64,000 nt of DNA from Flocculibacter collagenilyticus (GCF_016469335.1 NZ_CP059888.1:2604001-2668000), one strand, 5' to 3'; counted from the stretch's first letter, positions 25,903-37,655 are shown. The notes: a model not told the origin generated them from the letters alone. Program-made: numbers and translations.

Positions 25903-27188
25903 TGTACATCCTGATTATCGTGAGACAGCCTTGTAAGGGGCTTTGCTAAATCAGGTAAGTCGCCCTTCAAGCCCATTGCATTCTGAATAATTTGATGTTT
26001 TACGGGGGTTAACTTATCTGTTGCAGAAAGCCCAACACTTCGAACAAACTTTAACAATGGGTTAGTTCCGGTAAATAAACGCTTTAACCCTTCCATTGCA
26101 GCTATAACTGTTTGCGCTTCCGCTTTTCGCCAACGCTCGTAACTGCGTAAAGCGCTTACGTCACCAATGTCTTTTGATGCGGCTAATTGGCTTATGATGG
26201 TTTGCGCTAATGCAGCGGCATCCATTAAACCTAAATTCATACCCAACCCAGCTAATGGGTGTATGGTATGAGCAGCATCTCCCATTAATGCTACACGCGG
26301 TTTAATCCAATCTTGGCTATAACGCATGCGCAGTGGAATTGCAGTTCTGGCAGAAATAACGTTACACAATCCTAGCTGATTATTAAACGCAGCAGTTAAT
26401 GCTTTGTTGAATTCTCTCTCTTCCATTGCGGTTAGTGCTTGCGCATGTTCATGCGAAGTCGACCACACAATAGAGCAAAGATGTGGCGCTGAATGGGATT
26501 CAGACTGTGCTTCAGGTTGTGCCTCATATTCTGCGTCATTCAGTGGTAAAAATGCCAATGGTCCAGTTGGCAAAAATATTTGCCGAGCAATCGACTGGTG
26601 CGGTAATTCAGTAGCAACGGTGGCAACTATTGCGGTGTGATCGTAGTCCCAAAATGTAAGCGGAAAATCAAACTGTTTTCTTACAAACGAATTTGCCCCA
26701 TCCGCCGCTACAATTAATTTGCCAATAATCGGCGAACCGTTTTGAAGCGCAACCATGGCTTCACGCTCACCCACATTAATACTGTTACATTGCTGCTCAA
26801 ACATTACGGTGACACTGTTGAGTGACGCTAAACGTGTTAGTAACGCTCTGCGAATGACGTTATTTTCTATAATATGACCGAGCCGTGGCTGGTGAATGCT
26901 TTGTGCTGAGAATTCGATAGCCCCAAAGCTATCTTGCTCGCATACGCTCATGCCCTGATAAGGTTGTAGCCGTTGCGATTCAATTAGCGGCCACACACCT
27001 AAGCGCTTAAAGATTGCTTCACTTGCCGCGCTTATTGCACTAACTCTGGTGTCTGGCAGTTTAGGTAAATCGTTCGGGAGCGGTTGGGCATCTATCACAA
27101 CACAATTGATTTGCTTTTCACCTAGTGCAGCCGCCAACGTTAGTCCTACGCATCCGCCACCAACAATTATTACATCGGTTGAAATCAA
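25899..27188 (-). CDS. ubiI: Ubiquinone-biosynthesis FAD monooxygenase UbiI (VisC)
   Basis: A 429-aa UbiH/COQ6-family flavoprotein hydroxylase for the ubiquinone ring (C5 position in E. coli). FAD motifs: GGGCVGLTLAAALGEK near residue 10, AADGANSFVRKQF near 160, GDAAHTIHPLAGLGMNLGLM near 310. It carries an insert, NDAEYEAQPEAQSESHSAPH, near residue 217. It overlaps ubiH by 4 bases, so the pair is translationally coupled. UbiI versus UbiH is assigned by gene order and by the AGLGMNLG form of the C-terminal motif. Confidence 0.88.
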   Translation of the reverse strand: MISTDVIIVGGGCVGLTLAAALGEKQINCVVIDAQPLPNDLPKLPDTRVSAISAASEAIFKRLGVWPLIESQRLQPYQGMSVCEQDSFGAIEFSAQSIHQPRLGHIIENNVIRRALLTRLASLNSVTVMFEQQCNSINVGEREAMVALQNGSPIIGKLIVAADGANSFVRKQFDFPLTFWDYDHTAIVATVATELPHQSIARQIFLPTGPLAFLPLNDAEYEAQPEAQSESHSAPHLCSIVWSTSHEHAQALTAMEEREFNKALTAAFNNQLGLCNVISARTAIPLRMRYSQDWIKPRVALMGDAAHTIHPLAGLGMNLGLMDAAALAQTIISQLAASKDIGDVSALRSYERWRKAEAQTVIAAMEGLKRLFTGTNPLLKFVRSVGLSATDKLTPVKHQIIQNAMGLKGDLPDLAKPLTRLSHDNQDVH

Positions 27189-28411
27189 AATTTATCCTCG
27201 TCACTGCCTGTGGTGTGATTCCATCCCATCGCTTGATGCGCAATAGGACGCTTTAAACAACTTAACATTTGCATACTGAATAAGCCTAGCGTACGACCAA
27301 AGGCAAGCGTTTTATAACTATTGGAAAATAAGCGAACCAGACCATCGGTTAACTGTATTACGCGCGTAATGTCTTTTTGTCTTTGCTGGCTGTAACATCT
27401 TATGAATGCGTAGTCGCCAAGTTCAGCCGAATGCTGTGTAGCCTGAGTAACCAATTCTGTTAGCGTAGTAATATCGCGTAGGCCTAAGTTGAACCCCTGT
27501 CCTGCTATAGGATGAACCGTATGCGATGCATTACCTAAAAACACGGTGCGATGAACCGCTGTCGTCTCTGCTTTTACTAACTGAAGAGGATAAGCACTTC
27601 GTTTGCCTACCTTAGTTAATTGTCCTGCGCGGTAGCCAAACACCTTATGCAATTCAGCTAGAAAGGTAGTTTCATCGCAATCAAGCAAATACTGATGGGC
27701 GCTTGGGGTAGTGGCATCAATGGTCCAGACTAATGAGTATCGATTATCGGTCAGCGGTAATAACGCAATAGGTCCAGACGCAGTAAATCGTTCATACGCT
27801 TTATTATGATGACCACCCGCCACTTCGATATTAGCGATGATAGCCGTTTGCTGGTAGTCCTCTACTTGGGTATTCACACCTAGCAGTTGCCGTACATTCG
27901 ACTGAGCACCGTCAGCGGCAACAAGTAATTGAGTACGTACAACATCGCCTGACCTTAATGTAAGTACTTGCTCTTGCTGGGATGACGCTATTGCTTCAAT
28001 TGAGTCTGGGCATTGCCATGTAATATTTGGTTGGCTTGCTGCTAATTGAGGGAATAGTAGTCCAAGTTGATTAACTTCGATAACGTAACCTAGGGCATCA
28101 ATATTAAACTCGGCAGCAGATAAATAGGTTTTTCCGATATGGCCTTTGTCGGATATATGTATATGCTCGATGGGCTGAGCGTATTTTTTCAATTCGCGCC
28201 ATACATCCAGTTGTTTAAAAGTGTTTACCGTTTCGTCGGCTAGCGCTAGCGCTCTGTTGTCAAAACTTGGATGGCGTTGCTCAGTTTCGGTAGTGGCAGG
28301 TTTAACAGCCTCAATAACCATTATATTCAACTGTGGACAAGACCGCGCAATAGCATAAGCTTGCAGCGCCCCTACCATTCCACCACCTGCAATAACGAGA
28401 TCATATTTCAT
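27185..28411 (-). CDS. ubiH: Ubiquinone-biosynthesis FAD monooxygenase UbiH
   Basis: A 408-aa flavoprotein 2-octaprenyl-6-methoxyphenol hydroxylase of the ubiquinone pathway. GGGMVGALQAYAIAR at the N-terminus binds FAD; VAADGAQSNVRQLLG near residue 170 and GNASHTVHPIAGQGFNLGLR near 290 complete the family pattern. It lies between pepP and ubiI, as in E. coli. Confidence 0.92.
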   Translation of the reverse strand: MKYDLVIAGGGMVGALQAYAIARSCPQLNIMVIEAVKPATTETEQRHPSFDNRALALADETVNTFKQLDVWRELKKYAQPIEHIHISDKGHIGKTYLSAAEFNIDALGYVIEVNQLGLLFPQLAASQPNITWQCPDSIEAIASSQQEQVLTLRSGDVVRTQLLVAADGAQSNVRQLLGVNTQVEDYQQTAIIANIEVAGGHHNKAYERFTASGPIALLPLTDNRYSLVWTIDATTPSAHQYLLDCDETTFLAELHKVFGYRAGQLTKVGKRSAYPLQLVKAETTAVHRTVFLGNASHTVHPIAGQGFNLGLRDITTLTELVTQATQHSAELGDYAFIRCYSQQRQKDITRVIQLTDGLVRLFSNSYKTLAFGRTLGLFSMQMLSCLKRPIAHQAMGWNHTTGSDEDKF

Positions 28412-28494
28412 TGCTAACTGTTAAACCGTTTTATATTTATTAATATGCTGAGTTAATTATATGGTACGAACAAATCCATAAAAGGCTGTTAATA

Positions 28495-29844
28495 TTAATC
28501 AACCTTTTTCATCAAGGCCTCTATTTCAGCGATAGTTTTTGGTACTGCCTGAGTGAGGTTGTCGTACCCGTGTTCTGTAATAAGGATATTGTCTTCTATA
28601 CGGATCCCAATTCCTTTCCACTTGTCGTCAACCGCTTCGCTTTGGCTAATGTAGATACCAGGTTCAATGGTTAACACCATGCCCGGTTCGAACGGTCGCT
28701 CTACATCATTAATTTTGTATTCACCAACATCGTGTACATCTAGCCCCAGCCAATGCCCTAACCCATGCATATAAAACCGTTTATGCTGAGCTTGTTCGAT
28801 TAATGCTTCAACATCGCCTTGCAAAATACCCAAAGACACCAAGCCTTGCGTAATAATGCGATTAACAACGTCTGCGGCTTGCTTGAGTGTACCGCCCGGC
28901 TTTGTATATTCTAGCGCGGCTAATTGTGCATCTAGCACGATTTGATATAACGCAGCTTGCTCTTTACTAAATTGACCATTAACCGGATACGTTCTGGTGA
29001 TGTCGGCGGCATAACCTGCTAATTCGCACCCTGAATCAACTAACAGTAAGTCGCCGTCATGAAGCTCGGCGTTATTTTCGGTGTAATGCAGTATGCATGC
29101 GTTGTCACCACTACCCGCAATAGTGCCATAAGCCGGATAACGTGCTCCGTTCATTGCATAGTGATGATGTAATTCCGCTTCAATTTGAAACTCTGTAGCG
29201 CCTGGCTGCACAAATTGCATGGCGCGTTTATGTGCTTCACAAGAGATGGCTCCGGCCTGTCTCATTACCGCTATTTCAGCGTCCGATTTAAATAGTCGCA
29301 TTTCGTGAACGATATGTCTGACATCGGTAATTTGCTGAGGCGCTTTCCAACCTTTTTTAGGATTACTACGTAATTTACTCAGTAAATCGAATATAAACGT
29401 ATCAAATGCAGCGTAACTGCCTTGGCTAAAGTAAATATGCTGAACGCCATTTAAAATATCGATGAGTTGCCTTTCAGCTTCATCAAGGGAATAGGCTTGG
29501 TCGAACAGGAAGTTTTGTGCGGCTTGTTCTTGGCCGAAGCGTCTTCCCTGCCATATTTCTGCAACCGGATCTTTTGGCAAACAAAATAGCATAGACTGAT
29601 TTTGGCTATTCGGAGTATTGTTGTCTGCTTTTATCAATACCAATATGGCGTCTGGCTCAGGGAATCCTGTTAAGTAATGGAAGTCACTGTCTTGACGAAA
29701 AGGAAATTCAGTATCACGACTACGGGTAACTTCAGAGGCTGCCGGAAACAATGCAACCGCGCCTGCTTCCATTTGCGCTAATACACGTTCACGACGCGCT
29801 TTAAATTCTGTTATCGCAATTGATGACATCATGGGACTGCTCAT
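28495..29844 (-). CDS. pepP: Xaa-Pro aminopeptidase P
   Basis: A 449-aa M24-family metallopeptidase that removes N-terminal residues before proline. The C-terminal pita-bread domain shows the metal ligands: LLVDSGCELAGYAADITRTY (two Asp), HGLGHWLGLDVHDVGE (His), TIEPGIYI (Glu) and GIRIEDNILIT (Glu). The N-terminal domain starts with EFKARRERVLAQM. It is one base from ygfB and in the usual position. Confidence 0.95.
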   Translation of the reverse strand: MSSPMMSSIAITEFKARRERVLAQMEAGAVALFPAASEVTRSRDTEFPFRQDSDFHYLTGFPEPDAILVLIKADNNTPNSQNQSMLFCLPKDPVAEIWQGRRFGQEQAAQNFLFDQAYSLDEAERQLIDILNGVQHIYFSQGSYAAFDTFIFDLLSKLRSNPKKGWKAPQQITDVRHIVHEMRLFKSDAEIAVMRQAGAISCEAHKRAMQFVQPGATEFQIEAELHHHYAMNGARYPAYGTIAGSGDNACILHYTENNAELHDGDLLLVDSGCELAGYAADITRTYPVNGQFSKEQAALYQIVLDAQLAALEYTKPGGTLKQAADVVNRIITQGLVSLGILQGDVEALIEQAQHKRFYMHGLGHWLGLDVHDVGEYKINDVERPFEPGMVLTIEPGIYISQSEAVDDKWKGIGIRIEDNILITEHGYDNLTQAVPKTIAEIEALMKKVD

Positions 29845-29845
29845 A

Positions 29846-30421
29846 TTAATGCAAGGTAGGTTTTTTAGCTTTTATTGACTTCATTTGCTGATGAAATTCG
29901 GTGAAGCATAGTAAGGCCGATACACGCACATACTCAACAATTTCAAAGTAGGCTTCTTCTGCTTCTTCCTCTTCAGACATATCCGTATCCATTCGAGTGA
30001 TTTCAGCAAAGTCATTAAGTGCCTCTTGCACATCATCAGAGGCATCTTTTAAATCTGTTTTACGTACGCCAAAGCCAACTAAGAAGCCTTGAATCCAACC
30101 AATTAAACTTTCGATGCGGTCTGAAAGTGGCTCGTCATCGTCGGGAAGTAATGGCATAAACTGGAGATCGGTATCTGATAAACCATCTTTAGTTTCCAGA
30201 TACATTGAATATAAAGGTTGCTTTAATGCTTTCGCAAAATTTTGACCATCATTAATTAAGTCGCTTAATAATGTAAGTACGTCGTCCTGCTCTGTTTCTT
30301 CTACTTCACCCGACACCATGCCAGTAACAATGCCATGCACTTCATAAGGGGTGGCGTAAATATCAAACTGATCGAATAAACTTTGAAGATTTTTTATGTT
30401 GATATAAATGTCATCAGACAT
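29846..30421 (-). CDS. ygfB: UPF0149 family protein YgfB
   Basis: A 191-aa acidic protein of the YecA/YgfB (UPF0149) family; molecular role unresolved in most species. Typical segments are EVHGIVTGMVSGEVEE near residue 24, IGWIQGFLVGFGVR near 105, and LNDFAEI near 132. It is first in the ygfB-pepP-ubiH-ubiI run and divergent from zapA. Confidence 0.9.
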   Translation of the reverse strand: MSDDIYINIKNLQSLFDQFDIYATPYEVHGIVTGMVSGEVEETEQDDVLTLLSDLINDGQNFAKALKQPLYSMYLETKDGLSDTDLQFMPLLPDDDEPLSDRIESLIGWIQGFLVGFGVRKTDLKDASDDVQEALNDFAEITRMDTDMSEEEEAEEAYFEIVEYVRVSALLCFTEFHQQMKSIKAKKPTLH

Positions 30422-30835
30422 GGATTCTACGCTCTTTTTAAATTCATTAGTTTGATCCTATCACTAGGTTTCGCACTATACCAGTTAACACACTCTAATA
30501 TTATAAATCACTAAAAGTACAACGATTATAAAAGCGCCAAACAAAAGTTAATAAATAAATTATCAGTATATTTTTATATTACGACTTGTTTTTATGGCAT
30601 TGACCCTCACTAAAAATGAATACGTTAAATTCAACCGCCTTTTATTTAATGATTTTGCTGCTTTATGCATTGAATATCTCTTGAATACTGGTGGCGCTAA
30701 CGTTATAGTGCGCATCCTTTTTTTGGTGGACTTTCAGGGACTTATAAAGTGCATGTTAAAGAGGTGAATTTTTAGCTTTTCTATTACAGTTAAGCCAGTA
30801 AACAACTAAATGGAATTTAGAGTTAAGGCGGTATA
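30422..30835. promoter_or_regulatory. ygfB/zapA divergent promoter region
   Basis: A 414-base spacer. On the plus strand, TTGAAT (30681-30686) and TATAGT (30704-30709) are separated by 17 bases and form a good sigma-70 promoter for zapA, leaving a leader of about 120 bases. No small reading frame with a convincing ribosome site was seen. Confidence 0.5.
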
Positions 30836-31585
30836 ATGCAAAATAAACAAGTAGTTATTACTCTTTTAGAAAAACAATATACCTTTCGTTGTCCCGAAGG
30901 CAAAGAACATGAGCTGTTTAAAACAGCAAGTAAGCTTGAAGAAAGATTGCTTGATGCTAAAAAGCACTCTAAGCTTCAAGGAAACGAAAACGCCTTAGTA
31001 TTAACCGCTTTTAATATTTGTCATGAACTGCTTGAACTTCAGTCTAAATATGACTCGCTTAGTCAAACCGTTGAGAAACAAGCAGTAGAAATAGCAGATA
31101 AGTCTGAAAAACTCGATGCGTTGGCTCATATGACGCAAAGCATTGAAGAACAATTGGCTGAAGTTAAAAGTGCGAGCACGCAGTTGAATGCGGATATCAA
31201 TACCAACATCAACATTCAAGACGGTGAATCAATTAACGAGCCAAATGAAGCTATCGCGGTTGAAGCGACCGCTACAGAACAGCAAAAAAATAACCAAAGC
31301 GTGCCACAGGCATCCCATAAAAGTGCCAACTCAATGCAGTTTATGGATGAAGACCACTACATGAACAACAGCTTGGCTCAGGCTGTGAGACTTAATCAAA
31401 ATAGTGGCAAAAACAACTTAAGTAGCTTTATGGTTGAAAATCCTGATACCGGCACAGTTGCAACCAATGGCACAAATAGCTCAACAAATAAAAGCGCTGA
31501 ACCTAAACAGTCTGATTCTAAAAAGCCTGAAGCTAAAAAGCATTTTGATTACAAGGCAAAAGGAAAGCGAAAGAAGCGTAGATAA
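30836..31585 (+). CDS. zapA: Cell division protein ZapA with long C-terminal extension
   Basis: The first 100 residues match ZapA, which cross-links FtsZ protofilaments at the division ring: VVITLLEKQYTFRCPEGKEH, NALVLTAFNICHELLELQSK, then a coiled coil. ZapA is normally about 100-110 aa; this product is 249 aa. Residues about 125-249 are low-complexity, rich in Asn, Thr, Ser, Glu and Lys, and end in a basic tail (YKAKGKRKKRR). The MQFMDEDHYMNNSLAQAVRL segment (about 163-182) may be a short binding motif. The frame is intact with no repeats suggesting error. 6S RNA follows, as in E. coli. Confidence 0.88.
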   Translation: MQNKQVVITLLEKQYTFRCPEGKEHELFKTASKLEERLLDAKKHSKLQGNENALVLTAFNICHELLELQSKYDSLSQTVEKQAVEIADKSEKLDALAHMTQSIEEQLAEVKSASTQLNADINTNINIQDGESINEPNEAIAVEATATEQQKNNQSVPQASHKSANSMQFMDEDHYMNNSLAQAVRLNQNSGKNNLSSFMVENPDTGTVATNGTNSSTNKSAEPKQSDSKKPEAKKHFDYKAKGKRKKRR

Positions 31586-31653
31586 TGTATATTTAAATGT
31601 AACTTTTTAAGTGCTTTGTGTGATTTAAAAAAGTTATCATTTAAATACGTATT

Positions 31654-31838
31654 ATGTTCCCTGGGGTGTTTGCAATTTAGCAGCGAGTCCCTAGCCGATA
31701 AACTTACAACAGGGATTTATATTCTTTGCTATTGTGCAAGCCTGGCATGTACCGGGAAGCCTACGGCTTAGATGTAAGTTCCGCCTTGAACCTACGGTTC
31801 AAGGGCAACTGCTTCATGCGGCACACTCGGGGAACACC
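31654..31838 (+). ncRNA. ssrS: 6S RNA
   Basis: The roughly 185-base sequence folds as 6S RNA, which binds sigma-70 RNA polymerase in stationary phase. The closing stem pairs GTTCCCTGGGGTGT at the 5' end with ACACTCGGGGAAC at the 3' end. Conserved blocks include AGTCCCTAGCCGATAAACTT and CCTTGAACCTACGGTTCAAG, the latter nearly as in E. coli. A TATTAT-like -10 lies just before the 5' end. Position after zapA is conserved. Ends are estimated to within a few bases. Confidence 0.93.
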
Positions 31839-32090
31839 ATTTTTTATTAGTGCAATGCACTACTACACCTCTTTTTAGCTCTGTTCACTGATACCTTGCT
31901 CAGGCCTAACCCCAAACGTGTTTGAATTAAAATGTAACAATAAAAATACGCTTTCTTGCTTTGTTTAAAGCTTCTCCAAATAAATTTCTACTATCTTTTA
32001 ATAACCCATCAACAAACACACTTACGCTTGGGGAGCACTGACTAAAAGAGTTAAGTTGGTGCTAAAGCACACTGCAAAGGAAGATACGTT
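31839..32090. other. Spacer after 6S RNA
   Basis: About 250 bases with no supported gene. A T-run follows the 6S RNA end. A ribosome site, AAGGAAGAT, appears just before the next start. In E. coli the fau gene follows 6S RNA; here it is 4.4 kb away, so genes were inserted between them. Confidence 0.4.
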
Positions 32091-32426
32091 ATGAAAATCT
32101 TAAATACTGCAATTGTAGCTGCTACGCTAGTATTCGCTGCGCATTCTAATGCCGCAATATATGAGTTTATTCCGACCGATAATAGCGACGATACGAAGTT
32201 GTGCGTTAATGCTGCTAAAGATAAAAAAAGTAAATTAATGCGCCAAATAAGTAAACTAAACTTAACCAGAGTCTATGTGGCGAATACCGTTGAATGTAAT
32301 GATAAAAACATTACTTTATTTGCCGAGCAATATGGCGCTACTAAAGTGTTTTCTTTTTTAAATAAATATAAACGCATCCCTCAAGGCTCTGTCACCATCA
32401 AAGAAATATCTGAAAAGCCGGAATAA
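32091..32426 (+). CDS. DUF3718-like secreted small protein
   Basis: A 111-aa protein with a clear signal peptide (MKILNTAIVAATLVFAAHSN then AAIYEF), so periplasmic. The mature part contains two cysteines, in KLCVNAAKD and ANTVECNDK, that could form a disulfide; FAEQYGATKV follows. This Cys pattern fits DUF3718, found in marine gammaproteobacteria; the family name is recalled and the function unknown. A good ribosome site (AAGGAAG) precedes it and a weak hairpin (32455-32482) follows. Confidence 0.65.
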   Translation: MKILNTAIVAATLVFAAHSNAAIYEFIPTDNSDDTKLCVNAAKDKKSKLMRQISKLNLTRVYVANTVECNDKNITLFAEQYGATKVFSFLNKYKRIPQGSVTIKEISEKPE

Positions 32427-32492
32427 CAAAACGGAGCGGTCTTCAATCTATCTTAGCCATCAGCTAGCTTTCGTTGATGGCTTGGTTCAACG

Positions 32493-32711
32493 CTATTGCT
32501 TGTCTTTATCTGGATGATTTTCAGCAGCAGGGATTAATTCTTCAATAATTTTTCTAGCGGTTATTAATTCTCTGCCGTGAGCAAACCTTATTGTTGTTTG
32601 CTCGTTAATTCCTGTGATCCCCGTAAACGTCTCTCCCCAGCCGAACTCTTCACTGAACACAAGTGTACTTGGAGGAATAGATAAGATTTGCTCGTTATCA
32701 TCTTTTGACAT
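32493..32711 (-). CDS. Hypothetical small acidic protein
   Basis: A 72-aa soluble protein, no family recognised. It has a moderate ribosome site (AGGAAACCTA) before the ATG at 32711. A central aromatic region, EFGWGETFTGITGINEQ, is followed by a likely helix and an acidic tail. It is 113 bases after the TetR gene and on the same strand, so co-transcription is possible. Confidence 0.5.
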   Translation of the reverse strand: MSKDDNEQILSIPPSTLVFSEEFGWGETFTGITGINEQTTIRFAHGRELITARKIIEELIPAAENHPDKDKQ

Positions 32712-32824
32712 TAGGTTTCCTTAAGTTGTAAAACTCGTTTACTTATGTGGTGTTAAGACTGCCGAATTATACTCGTGTGGTTATAAGTTGCACCTCATAA
32801 TAATAATTGCAGCACATAATCACT

Positions 32825-33466
32825 CTAATTGTGTGATGAAAGTCCGGTTGTTAGCATTTTAGCGGTAATTTTAGCCATTGCTGATAACCCGTGGGATTGC
32901 TCATATACGCCATCGTTAAGTAAGCGACTTAAACCATGTAACGTTGCCCAACAGACTTGTGCCATCCGCAAAGCGGACTCTTCACTAGCGAGTACGTTTG
33001 CTTTTTGTAAGTCCCCTATCCACTGAACCCACGATTGAAAGCTTTGTTTAGAAATATGTTTCAACGCATCACTAGGTTGACCAAGCTTCCAAATTTCTTT
33101 ACCAAACATTAAGTCATAAGTAGCAGAGTTTTTGTTGGCAAATTCTATATACGCCATCACATATTCTTCAAACACAGCCTTATTATTTTGTTGGTTATTG
33201 CTGTCACTGGCACTGCTGTCAGTATCATCAGTTTTTGTATACCGTTTTAACAACGCTATTTGTTTATTAAAACCCGCCGCTGCAATAGCGCAAAGCAAAG
33301 CATTTTTATCTTTAAAGTGATGATATGGCGCTGTACGCGAGACACCCACCTTATCAGCTAGCTTTCGCATAGACAGTGAGTCAACACCGTTTTCTTTAAT
33401 GATTTGAGTTGCAGCTTCTAACAACGATTTATTTAAATCACCATGATGGTATTTAGCTTTTACCAC
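32825..33466 (-). CDS. TetR-family regulator
   Basis: A 213-aa repressor-type protein. The N-terminal HTH is SMRKLADKVGVSRTAPYHHF (about residues 31-50). The C-terminal ligand domain resembles the WHG type (VCWATLHGLSRLLNDGV near 175). A linker of Asp, Ser and Asn lies at about 85-100. Start GTG at 33466. It is divergent from fadH, and palindromes in the 165-base spacer are probable operators. Inference: it controls fadH in response to an acyl-CoA or related lipid. Confidence 0.85.
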   Translation of the reverse strand: MVKAKYHHGDLNKSLLEAATQIIKENGVDSLSMRKLADKVGVSRTAPYHHFKDKNALLCAIAAAGFNKQIALLKRYTKTDDTDSSASDSNNQQNNKAVFEEYVMAYIEFANKNSATYDLMFGKEIWKLGQPSDALKHISKQSFQSWVQWIGDLQKANVLASEESALRMAQVCWATLHGLSRLLNDGVYEQSHGLSAMAKITAKMLTTGLSSHN

Positions 33467-35662
<2,196 letters not shown>

Positions 35663-35718
35663 TCTGACTTGTAAAACCATTCATGGCTGGTGCAATCTAG
35701 CCAGTTACAATTTGGATA

Positions 35719-35750
35719 ATGCGATAACGTATTTCCCTAAGTTATCGCAT
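35719..35750 (+). terminator. Intrinsic terminator after fadH
   Basis: A 10-bp stem ATGCGATAAC/GTTATCGCAT (35719-35728, 35741-35750) followed by TTTTTA, 57 bases after the fadH stop. Confidence 0.85.
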
Positions 35751-35808
35751 TTTTACCCAAATTCTTACTGAGTTTAGTGGTTAAAAACTTATCCCCTACT
35801 TCAACTTT

Positions 35809-36027
35809 CTACTTCAACTTCCTACTTTCTTCATTGTAAATCTGTTGCCCTGTTTTAATGGCGTCTTCTTCCGATGGGAAGTAACTTTCACTGTAAAAGT
35901 GGATATTTTGCAGATGATTATTATCAACAATGTCGAATGTAATATCGATAGTCCATCCTTGATCGGTTTGGTTAGTATGTAATTGGTAAAAACTTCCTTC
36001 TTTACCTTTGCAAGTGTACTTGTTCAT
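35809..36027 (-). CDS. Hypothetical small protein
   Basis: A 72-aa soluble protein; no family recognised. It starts MNKYTCKGKEGSFYQLHTNQ and looks like a small beta-rich domain with a C-terminal helix (SEEDAIKTGQQIYNEESRKL). I chose the ATG at 36027; a GTG three codons upstream is also possible. It stands alone on the minus strand between fadH and fau. Confidence 0.5.
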   Translation of the reverse strand: MNKYTCKGKEGSFYQLHTNQTDQGWTIDITFDIVDNNHLQNIHFYSESYFPSEEDAIKTGQQIYNEESRKLK

Positions 36028-36202
36028 AACGGTCACCCAAGGTAGATACCTTTATTAGAAAAATAGCATGGATTAACCACTCTGCAATGAAGTGCGTTAC
36101 TAATGTTGCAAAACTGACTTAGCTAAGCATTTAGCTGAAATTAGTCGTTAATTCTAAGTATTCCCTATGCTAGAATTTAGTGAATAAAATCAGATAAATT
36201 AG

Positions 36203-36814
36203 TTGAACGTGATTAGACAAGATATTAGAAAATCAATTCGCGCTAGGCGACAACAACTATCTAAAGAAGCGCAAATCCAAGCTGCAAACCAGCTTGTTGA
36301 GCAAGTAAATTGTATAGATTTGTTTACTACTGCTAAGAATATCGCTATTTACACCGCTAATGATGGTGAGCTAGATACACTCCCTCTTATTCAGGCATTA
36401 TGGCAACAACATAAGCACGTCTACTTACCCATTCTCCATCCTTTTAGCAAAGGTCATCTGATTTTTCAGCAATATACTCCAACTACACCAATGACCCACA
36501 ATCGATTTGGTATTGCAGAGCCTGCTCTTGATTGCCGCTATATTCTTCCTATTCATCACTTCGATATTATTTTTACGCCTTTGGTCGCATTCGACCAACA
36601 AGGCAACCGTTTAGGAATGGGCGGTGGATTTTATGATAGAACGCTATCAGCATTAACACAGGTAAACGGTACAAGCCAAAACACCCACGTAATTGGTTTA
36701 GCACACGACTGCCAAGAAATAGATCATGTTCCAACTGAAAGTTGGGATATACCTATTTCACAAATACTTACACCGACTCGGCATTTAATTTTTAAAAATA
36801 GAGTAATTACTTAA
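36203..36814 (+). CDS. fau: 5-formyltetrahydrofolate cyclo-ligase
   Basis: A 203-aa ATP-dependent enzyme that converts 5-formyl-THF to 5,10-methenyl-THF and so returns folate to the one-carbon pool. The N-terminal RKSIRARRQQLSKEAQ binds ATP/substrate and the C-terminal DQQGNRLGMGGGFYDRTLS is the family signature. The start is not ATG: TTG at 36203 or GTG at 36209, with a poor ribosome site. The E. coli homologue (ygfA) lies directly after 6S RNA; here rpiA and serA still follow nearby, as in E. coli. Confidence 0.93.
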   Translation: MNVIRQDIRKSIRARRQQLSKEAQIQAANQLVEQVNCIDLFTTAKNIAIYTANDGELDTLPLIQALWQQHKHVYLPILHPFSKGHLIFQQYTPTTPMTHNRFGIAEPALDCRYILPIHHFDIIFTPLVAFDQQGNRLGMGGGFYDRTLSALTQVNGTSQNTHVIGLAHDCQEIDHVPTESWDIPISQILTPTRHLIFKNRVIT

Positions 36815-36891
36815 ATTAAGCATTTCGCTATATTCACATTTCGTTATAATCGAAAAAACGAGTGCAAATTTAAACATAGCTATATACATAA

Positions 36892-36907
36892 TTAGGGCAT
36901 GCCCTAA
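36892..36907. repeat. Perfect 16-bp palindrome TTAGGGC type
   Basis: TTAGGGCATGCCCTAA lies between fau and rpiA, 33 bases before the rpiA start. The TTAGGGC half recurs at other intergenic repeats in the window. It could be a hairpin in the rpiA leader or a regulator site. Confidence 0.4.
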
Positions 36908-36940
36908 ACTCAAACAACAATCAAAAATAAGGTCGCAAAC

Positions 36941-37597
36941 ATGACGCAAGATGAAATGAAAAAAGCAGCAGCTTGGGCAGCATTAGAATATGTAGAAGAC
37001 GACAGCATTGTTGGTGTAGGTACTGGTTCCACCGTTAATCATTTTATCGATGCGTTAGGCACCATTAAAGACAAAATAGCGGGCGCTGTTTCAAGCTCTG
37101 AAGCTTCAACTGAAAAATTGAAAGCCCTTGGTATAGAAGTTTTTGATTTAAATAGCGTGTCAGATCTCTCTATTTATGTGGACGGTGCAGACGAAATAAA
37201 CCCAAATAATGAAATGATAAAAGGCGGCGGAGCTGCACTAACACGAGAAAAAATTGTTGCCGCCGTAGCTAAAAAGTTTATTTGTATTGTTGATCAAAGC
37301 AAAGAAGTTGACGTATTAGGTAACTTTCCTCTTCCTGTGGAAGTTATTCCAATGGCGCGCAGTTATGTTGCGCGTCAAATCGTTAAACTTGAAGGCGACC
37401 CAGTATACCGTGAAGGCGTAGTCACTGATAACGGTAATGTTATTTTAGACGTGCATAATATGTCGATTCATCGCACGCTTCACCTTGAAACCGAATTAAA
37501 CAACGTTGTTGGCGTTGTATGCAATGGTTTGTTTGCGCACCGTAGAGCAGACGTGGTGATTGTTGGTACACCAAATGGGCCTCAAACACGCTCATAA
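36941..37597 (+). CDS. rpiA: Ribose-5-phosphate isomerase A
   Basis: A 218-aa enzyme that interconverts ribose-5-phosphate and ribulose-5-phosphate in the pentose phosphate pathway. Motifs: [16 protein letters not shown] near residue 24, [20 protein letters not shown] near 82 (substrate Asp and Lys), LTREKIVAA just after, and [11 protein letters not shown] near 130. Full length for the family. It lies before serA as in many gammaproteobacteria. Confidence 0.96.
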   Translation: MTQDEMKKAAAWAALEYVEDDSIVGVGTGSTVNHFIDALGTIKDKIAGAVSSSEASTEKLKALGIEVFDLNSVSDLSIYVDGADEINPNNEMIKGGGAALTREKIVAAVAKKFICIVDQSKEVDVLGNFPLPVEVIPMARSYVARQIVKLEGDPVYREGVVTDNGNVILDVHNMSIHRTLHLETELNNVVGVVCNGLFAHRRADVVIVGTPNGPQTRS

Positions 37598-37617
37598 TGA
37601 GCAGTATTATCACTAAA

Positions 37618-37655
37618 AGCAGCCTTAGTATGAGCTATTCATACTAAACCTGCTT
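37618..37655 (+). terminator. Hairpin after rpiA
   Basis: Arms TTAGTATGA/TCATACTAA (37625-37633, 37639-37647), extended outward by AAGCAG/CTGCTT with a small mismatch. No T-run follows, so it is a weak or Rho-type transcript end, between rpiA and serA. Confidence 0.45.
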
